Assembly (NCBI GenBank): GCA_937890245.1
Contig: CALACF010000281.1
Location: forward strand, 1 to 5,351
Direction of reading: 5' to 3'
DNA from: an uncultured Flavobacteriales bacterium
GTDB taxonomy: Bacteria > Bacteroidota > Bacteroidia > Flavobacteriales_D > Sanyastnellaceae
Length of the DNA stretch: 5,351 bases
The translations under genes and the position numbers were made by a program. The notes under the pieces were generated by a model. The model was given only the letters and a program-made list of their open reading frames with translations, did not search any database and was not told the DNA's origin. Below are positions 1-4,778 of the stretch, one piece after another (the first letter of the stretch is position 1; each line of letters opens with the position of its first letter).

Positions 1-184
1 CCTCAACAAATGCCCGAAATGGGCGGCGATCTTCGGTCCGCTGAACCATCGCATCTTCGACGCGCTCAAGGAGCATATCGTAAACACTTTCTGTGAGTTG
101 ACCGTGAAATCGGATAAGACAAGCCGGGGACGGAGCGCGATCTCCGATGCCGGCCTCGAGCGAATAGTGAGCAGAATTGCGCAT
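1..184 (-). CDS. N-terminal part of a possible SiaB-like/DUF6272 protein, cut by the window edge
   Basis: A minus-strand frame is open from ATG at 184-182 to the left edge, giving 61 complete residues with no stop, so the gene is partial. Residues 22-41 read LIRFHGQLTESVYDMLLERV, followed by an acidic helix and a segment ending RPFRAFVE. This pattern (strand, G, amphipathic helix, then a basic/F..FVE segment) resembles the start of SiaB-family/DUF6272 proteins. Those are regulatory kinase-like proteins that often work with SiaC-like proteins and PP2C phosphatases. The match is from memory of the family's form, and the diagnostic region just after FVE lies outside the window. The opposite strand is also open here, but its product reads less like a protein N-terminus and extends a methyltransferase that has a better start. 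An in-frame GTG at 199-197 is an alternative start. I am fairly sure it is coding and unsure of the family. Confidence 0.55.
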   Translation of the reverse strand, partial: MRNSAHYSLEAGIGDRAPSPACLIRFHGQLTESVYDMLLERVEDAMVQRTEDRRPFRAFVE

Positions 185-215
185 AGGGGACAGGTTCACT
201 CGCCCATACGCAACC

Positions 216-249
216 CGAACGTAAAAGGTTGCCACAGCGCCGAAGCAAA
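216..249 (-). promoter_or_regulatory. Possible Bacteroidota-type promoter for the left-edge gene
   Basis: Reading the minus strand, TTTG (249-246) is followed 22 bases later by TACGTTCG (223-216), which differs by one base from the TAnnTTTG -7 box of Bacteroidota. The usual spacing is about 19-21 bases, so this one is slightly long. Initiation just downstream would leave an untranslated leader of roughly 25-30 bases before ATG at 184. The match is weak and may be chance. Confidence 0.25.
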
Positions 250-260
250 GCTGTATCGGC

Positions 261-268
261 TAATTTTA
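261..268 (+). promoter_or_regulatory. Possible -7 box for the methyltransferase-ZIP operon
   Basis: TAATTTTA matches the Bacteroidota TAnnTTTG box except for the last base. It ends six bases before the ATG at 275. I see no good TTTG -33 box at the expected distance. If the box is used, the transcript would begin at or next to the start codon. The arrangement resembles the box in front of the lyase gene (2904-2897). Confidence 0.25.
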
Positions 269-274
269 CAGAAT

Positions 275-1078
275 ATGCACAGCGAAGAAAAGGCGGACTG
301 GTTTGTCACCTGGTTTGACGACCCCAATTACCACAAGCTATACGCGCACCGATCGACTGCCGAGGCACAGGCCTTTATGTCTGCTTTGCAGTCGCATTTT
401 GACTGGCCTGCTTCACGCATCATCGATATGGGCTGCGGCAAGGGGCGGCATGCAGAGGCTTTGGCAGGGCTCGTGTTGGATGACAGCAGCAGTGGAAGTG
501 GCAGCAAAAGTGGCGCACGACATGAGGTCTTGGGCGTCGATCTCAGCCCTGCTAGCATCGAATCGGCATCCTTTCGAACGCGTAAATTGTCGGCAGCCAA
601 CGGGCTCCAGTTCAAGGTTGGAGACATGCGAGATTTCTCATCGCCCGAGCCTTTCGACATCGCCTTGAGCCTTTTCACCAGCTTTGGCTACTTTGACGAA
701 CCGAGCGACAACGCGCAAGTCGTCTCGAATTTCAGTCGCCTTTTGCACCCAGGCGGCATGCTCGTTCTCGACTTTCTCAACGTAGCGCCAGCCAAACGTG
801 AACTGATTGCATCGGAACGCATCGAGCGGGAGGGGACGACTTACTCCATTTCGCGCCGGTTTTCGCCCGATCCGGCGCCCGGACACTTCTATAAGACCAT
901 CAAATGGAAAGGCGGCGAGCAAACCGAGCGCGTCCAAGCCTTGGGGCTGGCCGATCTTCGAGGGCTGCTTGTCGACGGAGGTTTCGACATCCTCCATATC
1001 TTCGGCGACTATAATTTAAACGCCTTCGACGCAGAGCGCAGCCCGCGCTGCTTGCTGGTGGCCCGCCTGAATTCATGA
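275..1078 (+). CDS. Class I SAM-dependent methyltransferase
   Basis: This 267-residue protein has the Rossmann-fold methyltransferase layout. Motif I is IIDMGCGKGRHA (residues 49-60), an acidic ribose-binding residue lies in VLGVDLS (85-91), VGDMRDF (115-121) follows, then FDIALSLFTSFGYF (127-140) and LLHPGGMLVLDFLN (156-169). The N-terminus, with WFVTWFDDPNYHKLYAHR (10-27), is typical of a family that methylates small molecules. The substrate cannot be told from the sequence. The frame is open farther upstream (TTG at 98 and on to the window edge), but conserved sequence begins at the ATG at 275 and the upstream part is antisense to another likely gene, so I chose 275. The ATG of the ZIP transporter overlaps the stop codon, which suggests a coupled operon. 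A Ser/Gly-rich insertion at residues 69-84 splits the core between motif I and the next strand and is probably a surface loop. Confidence 0.9.
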   Translation: MHSEEKADWFVTWFDDPNYHKLYAHRSTAEAQAFMSALQSHFDWPASRIIDMGCGKGRHAEALAGLVLDDSSSGSGSKSGARHEVLGVDLSPASIESASFRTRKLSAANGLQFKVGDMRDFSSPEPFDIALSLFTSFGYFDEPSDNAQVVSNFSRLLHPGGMLVLDFLNVAPAKRELIASERIEREGTTYSISRRFSPDPAPGHFYKTIKWKGGEQTERVQALGLADLRGLLVDGGFDILHIFGDYNLNAFDAERSPRCLLVARLNS

Positions 1079-1815
1079 CCGCACTGTACGCCTCTTTGAT
1101 CCTGCTCGGAACTACAATTGCTGGCGCAAGCCTGGCCGAATGGCTGGGCCACAAGCTCGACAAGCGATTGCCCGATTTGCTTGCCTTTGGCGGCGCGTTC
1201 CTCTTGGGCCTGTGCTTCTTGCACGTTTTGCCCGAAGCCTACGCGTTGACATCACTGGCTGGCTATTACGTATTGGGTGGCTTCCTTTTACAGATGGTGC
1301 TCGAGTGGGCGTCGCAGGGCATGGAGCATGGTCATGTACATGGCAATAAATTTTCTGCTCTCGCCTTCTTCAGCCTCTGTCTTCACGCCCTCATAGAATC
1401 CGTACCGCTTGGGATCGACCGGGTCGGCATGGCGGCTTGGCTTGGCGCCAATGCTGAAGGCATTTCGCACGCCGGTCACAGCCACAGCCCATTGCTCTTC
1501 GGCTTGGTCTTGCATAAACTCCCGGTTGCCGTGGCTTTGATGGCCTTGCTTCGCGGATCTGGCGCTGGTCGCATGCGGCGTTGGACTTGGGTTCTCTTTT
1601 TTGCCGCCATGCCCGCTGTGGGCATTGGGATTGCAAAAGTGTACCCCTTCCACGCGGACTGGGCAGGGGCAATGGGCGGCTTATTGGTCGGCATCCTGCT
1701 TCACATTGCAACGACCATTCTCTTTGAGGCGTCCGATGGACACCAGTTCAATTGGCGCAAAGCACTTATCGTTGTTGCAGGCTTGGGTCTAGCCGGGGTT
1801 ACGCTGGCTGGGTAG
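1075..1815 (+). CDS. ZIP-family divalent metal (zinc/iron) transporter
   Basis: This 246-residue, very hydrophobic protein has about eight predicted membrane segments, near residues 5-20, 34-56, 62-78, 93-112, 139-160, 168-189, 195-218 and 228-243. ZIP signatures are HVLPEA (50-55), HALIES in the fourth segment (104-109), HKLP in the fifth (147-150) and LLHIATTILFE (208-218). Two His-rich loops, MEHGHVHG (83-90) and SHAGHSHS (131-138), are likely metal-sensing or metal-capturing. ZIP proteins move zinc, iron or similar ions into the cytoplasm across the inner membrane. The fourth-segment HNxxD motif is HALIE here. The Glu that usually follows HKxP or HNxP in the fifth segment is Val151, so the metal site is non-canonical and the selectivity unknown. 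The ATG lies inside the ATGA overlap with the methyltransferase stop. The last codons fall in an 18-bp tandem repeat and overlap an opposing ORF by 17 bases. Confidence 0.9.
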   Translation: MTALYASLILLGTTIAGASLAEWLGHKLDKRLPDLLAFGGAFLLGLCFLHVLPEAYALTSLAGYYVLGGFLLQMVLEWASQGMEHGHVHGNKFSALAFFSLCLHALIESVPLGIDRVGMAAWLGANAEGISHAGHSHSPLLFGLVLHKLPVAVALMALLRGSGAGRMRRWTWVLFFAAMPAVGIGIAKVYPFHADWAGAMGGLLVGILLHIATTILFEASDGHQFNWRKALIVVAGLGLAGVTLAG

Positions 1816-1990
1816 TTGACGCTGGCCGGCTAGTTGCCGCTGGCTGGCTATAACTGCAGCCCTTTTGAAACATACTTGAGGCTGCTTCGTAGAGGAAGAC
1901 ATGAAGAATTTCCGCATCCTCATTAATATCAAGAAGTTTGAGCGCATCGAGTTGAACCAGGATGGCTTCGGCTTCCAGCTTTTCGAGCAC
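1799..1990 (-). CDS. Small hypothetical protein downstream of HMG-CoA lyase, non-ATG start
   Basis: I do not recognise this product. The frame gives about 63 residues from GTG at 1990-1988, four bases after the lyase stop. The body is acidic and probably helical (VLEKLEAEAILVQLDALKLL, then NEDAEILHVFLYEAASSMFQ). The tail, with QPAATSRPASTTQPA, is encoded by the 18-bp repeats. The composition is protein-like, whereas the other frames here are not. The frame stays open into the lyase gene up to 2185, but that part is a shadow of the lyase and no ATG lies near the junction. An ATT at 1999-1997 overlapping the lyase stop, with GGGGGA about six bases before it, is another possible start. A -1 frameshift extension of the lyase is also conceivable. 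It is probably co-transcribed with the lyase. The GTG start is a guess. Confidence 0.5.
   Translation of the reverse strand: MLEKLEAEAILVQLDALKLLDINEDAEILHVFLYEAASSMFQKGCSYSQPAATSRPASTTQPA
1801..1854. repeat. Three imperfect 18-bp tandem repeats at convergent gene ends
   Basis: Three units are 1801-1818, 1819-1836 and 1837-1854. Units one and two differ at two of 18 positions. Unit three is more diverged at its 3' end. On the plus strand, in the transporter frame, units one and two read VTLAG-stop-L and TLAG-stop-L, so the transporter ends in the first unit and a second stop lies one unit later. On the minus strand the units encode the Gln/Pro/Ala/Ser/Thr-rich tail of the small ORF ending at 1799. 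The 18-bp unit keeps both frames. Confidence 0.8.
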
Positions 1991-1994
1991 TGCC

Positions 1995-2891
1995 TCAATT
2001 GAAGATTCCCCCCGCCAGTTGCTGGGCCTCGTTCCAAGCTTCTGTGTTGAAAGCTCTTTCGGGCTGAACTTCGGAAGAGAAGTCCAGTAGGGCCTCCGTT
2101 GAAAGGTTGCCGACCAGGTCGTTTTGGGCCATCGGGCAACCGCCGAAACCTCCCAGTGCGCCGTCGATATGACGGCATCCGCCACGCCAGAGCGCTTCCA
2201 GAATGGAGCGCTCTTTTCCTTTTTCTACGTGCATGTGCCCCCCGAGTTCGACCGCCTTGAACGTGGGGACGAGCAGGGAAAAGACGCGCTCGATCAATTG
2301 TGGGTTGCCCAGGCCCAGCGTGTCGCTGAGGGCAATGCGCGAAATGCCGAGCTGCCGGCTGAGTCGCTCGACCGATATGCAAAGTTCGTCCTCATGCCAG
2401 GGGTCGCCGTATGGGTTGCCGAAGCCCATGGAGAGGTAGACGGTGAGTTGGCGATCTGCCTTGTGGGTAAGCTCAAGTATTTCTTCGATGCGCAACAGCC
2501 CCTGTTCGAGGCCAGCCCCTGTGTTGCGCTTTTGAAAGGTCTCGGAGACCGAAAATGGGAATCCGATTCGGTCAATGCGCGGGTGCGTTAGGGCGTCAAC
2601 CGCGCCGCGTGTGTTGGCCACGATGGCGAGCAGCTCTGTGCCTTGGTCAGGAGCGCCAGCGTCGTTGCTTTGATGGAGACCGGCTAAAACTTGGGCGGTG
2701 TCGGCCAGCTGGGGAATCGCCTTGGGCGAGACGAAGCTACCGAAGTCAAGGACGTTGAAGCCGACGCGGAGTAGGGCATTCAAATACTCGATCTTATCCG
2801 CGGTGGGAATCTGTCGCGCCAAGCCCTGCATGGCATCACGAGGACATTCTGTGATCTTTATCGATGACGGGATGGCGGGTTGGATTGGCAT
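1995..2891 (-). CDS. Hydroxymethylglutaryl-CoA lyase
   Basis: This 298-residue enzyme of the DRE-TIM/HMGL-like family is expected to cleave 3-hydroxy-3-methylglutaryl-CoA into acetyl-CoA and acetoacetate in the cytoplasm, the last step of leucine breakdown. Diagnostic sites are ECPRDAMQG (15-23, with catalytic Arg-Asp), SFVSPKAIPQ (52-61), VANTRG (91-96), FSVSETFQKRN (113-123), SDTLGLGNP (189-197), the metal-binding GGHMH (217-221) and GGCPMAQNDLVGNLSTE (250-266), which carries the active-site-loop cysteine of true lyases. The related homocitrate and isopropylmalate synthases are longer and lack this loop. The open frame extends upstream to 3014, but that part overlaps the start of the divergent gene at 2968 and resembles nothing. 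ATG at 2891 puts the conserved core at residue 11, as expected. No strong Shine-Dalgarno site is visible. It is followed four bases later by a small ORF. Confidence 0.93.
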   Translation of the reverse strand: MPIQPAIPSSIKITECPRDAMQGLARQIPTADKIEYLNALLRVGFNVLDFGSFVSPKAIPQLADTAQVLAGLHQSNDAGAPDQGTELLAIVANTRGAVDALTHPRIDRIGFPFSVSETFQKRNTGAGLEQGLLRIEEILELTHKADRQLTVYLSMGFGNPYGDPWHEDELCISVERLSRQLGISRIALSDTLGLGNPQLIERVFSLLVPTFKAVELGGHMHVEKGKERSILEALWRGGCRHIDGALGGFGGCPMAQNDLVGNLSTEALLDFSSEVQPERAFNTEAWNEAQQLAGGIFN

Positions 2892-2896
2892 ACGTA

Positions 2897-2904
2897 CAAA
2901 AGTA
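2897..2904 (-). promoter_or_regulatory. Probable -7 promoter box of the lyase gene
   Basis: On the minus strand TACTTTTG is an exact match to the Bacteroidota TAnnTTTG box. It ends five bases before the ATG at 2891, so the message would start at or very near the start codon. No TTTG -33 box is seen at the usual spacing, so the assignment relies on the single box and its place in a divergent intergenic region. Confidence 0.4.
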
Positions 2905-2922
2905 ATCAGGAAGGAATGAAAC

Positions 2923-2939
2923 CTCAGCGGAAGTCTGAG
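2923..2939 (+). other. Small inverted repeat in the divergent intergenic region
   Basis: CTCAG (2923-2927) and CTGAG (2935-2939) form a perfect five-base inverted repeat around a seven-base loop. It lies in the 76-base gap between the lyase and the 84-residue gene. It could be an operator half-site pair or a leader hairpin, but five base pairs is close to chance expectation. Confidence 0.2.
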
Positions 2940-2967
2940 CGTAAGCAGAGCTGACAACCGCACTGCT

Positions 2968-3222
2968 ATGGACATTCGCACTTTCAACCGCCTCCCGCTC
3001 GACGAGAAGACCAACTATATGTGGGACCACGGCGATTGCCTCGCCCAACGTCTCGTTGAGGATCGTTACATTCTCTGTATTTTCGAGATGAATGGATTTT
3101 ATGTAGAGGCAATTTATTCAAAGCAGAACAACCGTGTCAACGCCATTCTACCCGTCACGGGTATGGACGCTTGGAACGCTTATGTCGAACGGGTACTGCG
3201 GTACACGCTCGAGGACAGCTGA
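2968..3222 (+). CDS. Conserved small hypothetical protein (84 residues)
   Basis: This compact soluble protein has no signal peptide or membrane segment. Its pattern, FNRLPLDEKTNYMWDHG (6-22), an Arg/Glu/Asp stretch, then a strand-rich NGFYVEAIYS (42-51) and a C-terminal helix DAWNAYVERVLRYTL (67-81), resembles a family of about 75-85-residue unknown proteins that I associate with Bacteroidota. No function is known to me and none is claimed. ATG at 2968 begins the conserved part, and there is no convincing Shine-Dalgarno site. It diverges from the lyase gene across 76 bases. Its last 75 bases lie antisense to the end of comEC, and it is followed 33 bases after the stop by a strong intrinsic terminator, so it is probably transcribed alone. 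Confidence 0.82.
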   Translation: MDIRTFNRLPLDEKTNYMWDHGDCLAQRLVEDRYILCIFEMNGFYVEAIYSKQNNRVNAILPVTGMDAWNAYVERVLRYTLEDS

Positions 3223-4722
3223 CATTCCATCGAAGTCCATCGACACCAACCAAAGAAGGCCGACACCCAAACAGGTGATCCGGCCTTTTTTTGTGCGCAA
3301 CACATACATCATGGCCGCAGCGCTGGCCCACAGCAGGCCCACCGTTCTAGCACTGGACCGGGGCAAGGCCAGGGCAGGAGCACACTCTACTGCCCAGTCC
3401 ACAGCACGAATGCCCAGATCGACCCACTGCAGGACGGCCCACATCACAGGCTCGGCAACCAAGGGCGGAAGAACCGCGGACAGTAGCGCGCCGCATACCG
3501 CTACCATCACCCAGGGACTCGCCAGCAAATTGGCCGGAAGAAATACCACTGGCATGCTGAGAAACACCGGAAGAATAATCGGTGCTGTGGCCCATTGGGC
3601 AACAATCGGGATACCAAACAATGCCCGGATATTGCGTCTTGATTTCTTCTCAAGGGCAGGCGATTCAACGAGGAAAAGGATTGCGGCAGTGGCCGTGAAC
3701 GAGCATTGTGTTCCAAGATCATGTACAGCCGCCGGGCTGCGCAGGAGCAAGATCCATGCGCCCGCACCCAGCAATGCCATGGCGTAAGGACGCCTGCCGA
3801 CCATCAATCCCACGCCAGCCAAACTGCCCATCAATCCTGCGCGGACTGCAGAATTTGGGGCGCCGCAGGCAAATATGTATGCCCAGCATGCCAACGCTGG
3901 CAACAGCCAACTGAAGCGGACTGGCGCGTGTTTGGCTCGGTTTGTAAAACGCGTGAACAGCCACAGCGCCATCCCGCCGACCAGTCCCACGTGAAAGCCA
4001 GAGACGGCGAGCAAATGCGAGAGGCCTGCGCTCGAGAAGGTCGACTTTGTAACGGGCGGCAAATCGCGCTTGTCCCCCGTAAGAATGCCTAGTACCAGCC
4101 CTTTGGATCCGGGTGAACCCTGCACAGTTGCCAGTCTTTTTCGAAGATGGGCCACCACAGCGGCATTCCATTGTGCGGCCCAAGAACGGACCGGACTGTT
4201 GTCACGCGGCAGATGCAGAGCACGAACCACCGATGCGCGGCCGGCGTGTCCCTTTGGTACGTACACGCGCTGCTCATCAAAATCGCCCAGCGCTGCGGCC
4301 GCTTTGAAGGGCCGCCACCTGAGAAGCGCGAGGTACCGCTGGCCAGGAAAGAGGCTGTCCTTGCTAGAAAAGATGCCCGACCGCATGGCACCGTTTGCGC
4401 GGGTTTGAGCATGGCCCGTGAATCTGTGGTTGTAACGGCCTTGAACGGGCGGCGAATCTATTTCAAGCAAGGCCCAATGCTCTATTGGGCTTCGAAGTGG
4501 AGCGGGGAGAACCGCAGAAGAGAAAAACCCCAAGCCCGTAGAAGCAATCAAAAGGGCGGACGAGGCGGCGGATTTCCACCCCGGTGCCCACAACCAAATC
4601 AGCACAGCCAGCACAGTTGCAGCGATAGCGCCTTCCAAGGAGTGGCAGCCGGCGGCAAGCGCAAGCGCCGCAGCAGGGAGGTAGAGAGGCGATCGAGACA
4701 AGGACGCAATGTGCTGCGGCAC
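3148..4722 (-). CDS. comEC: ComEC/Rec2-type competence channel protein, short form without a metallo-beta-lactamase domain
   Basis: This 524-residue polytopic membrane protein forms the inner-membrane channel for single-stranded DNA during natural transformation. Residues 1-75 hold N-terminal membrane segments, and 80-160 form a soluble DUF4131/OB-like region ending LGDFDEQRVYVPKG. The competence domain starts near 205 with GLVLGILTGDKRDL (208-221). The hallmark GLSHLLAVSGFHVGLVGG is at 233-250, APNSAVRAGLM at 288-298, DLGTQCSFTATAAILFL at 335-351 and PANLLASPWV at 396-405. A last hydrophobic stretch lies at 482-494. There is no C-terminal beta-lactamase-like nuclease domain, so a separate nuclease would be needed, as in many short ComECs. 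GTG at 4722 is the best in-frame start I can find, and the nearest ATG (4730) is out of frame. It follows the glycosyltransferase by 56 bases and may share its transcript. The 3' end overlaps the convergent 84-residue gene by 75 bases. Confidence 0.88.
   Translation of the reverse strand: MPQHIASLSRSPLYLPAAALALAAGCHSLEGAIAATVLAVLIWLWAPGWKSAASSALLIASTGLGFFSSAVLPAPLRSPIEHWALLEIDSPPVQGRYNHRFTGHAQTRANGAMRSGIFSSKDSLFPGQRYLALLRWRPFKAAAALGDFDEQRVYVPKGHAGRASVVRALHLPRDNSPVRSWAAQWNAAVVAHLRKRLATVQGSPGSKGLVLGILTGDKRDLPPVTKSTFSSAGLSHLLAVSGFHVGLVGGMALWLFTRFTNRAKHAPVRFSWLLPALACWAYIFACGAPNSAVRAGLMGSLAGVGLMVGRRPYAMALLGAGAWILLLRSPAAVHDLGTQCSFTATAAILFLVESPALEKKSRRNIRALFGIPIVAQWATAPIILPVFLSMPVVFLPANLLASPWVMVAVCGALLSAVLPPLVAEPVMWAVLQWVDLGIRAVDWAVECAPALALPRSSARTVGLLWASAAAMMYVLRTKKGRITCLGVGLLWLVSMDFDGMSAVLERVPQYPFDISVPSVHTRDG
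3256..3292 (+). terminator. Rho-independent terminator of the 84-residue gene
   Basis: AAGGCCG (3256-3262) pairs perfectly with CGGCCTT (3281-3287). Inside, CACC (3264-3267) pairs with GGTG (3274-3277), and a run of seven T follows (3286-3292). It lies 33 bases past the stop at 3222. On the opposite strand the hairpin is not followed by a comparable T run, so it should act mainly on plus-strand transcription. The whole element lies within the comEC coding sequence. Confidence 0.85.
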
Positions 4723-4778
4723 GCAGGCATAATCAGAACGGATCAGCCGCGGGTTTGTGCACGCGCACGTTTGTTTTG

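Noticed and set aside
66..248. 60-residue minus-strand ORF
   Set aside because: Its Arg/Ser-rich composition is not protein-like, and it overlaps a better minus frame that starts at 184.
98..274. 59-residue N-terminal extension of the methyltransferase from a TTG; the frame is open to the left edge
   Set aside because: Family similarity begins at ATG 275, and the extension is antisense to a more protein-like frame that has its own ATG.
2000..2185. Upstream part of the minus frame that ends at 1799
   Set aside because: It lies wholly within the lyase coding sequence and its Trp/Arg-rich composition marks it as a shadow frame; only the part past the lyase stop looks real.
2124..2591. 155-residue plus-strand ORF antisense to the lyase
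   Set aside because: The opposing lyase is conserved throughout with all its catalytic motifs, so this is a shadow frame.
2892..3014. 41-residue N-terminal extension of the lyase
   Set aside because: It overlaps the start of the divergent 84-residue gene, and conserved lyase sequence begins only after ATG 2891.
3134..3787. 217-residue plus-strand ORF antisense to comEC
   Set aside because: It is Thr/Arg/Ala-rich with no recognisable domain, runs through a terminator, and is opposite conserved ComEC helices.
4755..4775. GTGC/GCAC inverted repeat after the glycosyltransferase as a terminator
   Set aside because: The stem is only about four base pairs and no T run follows on the minus strand, so it does not meet the form of an intrinsic terminator.
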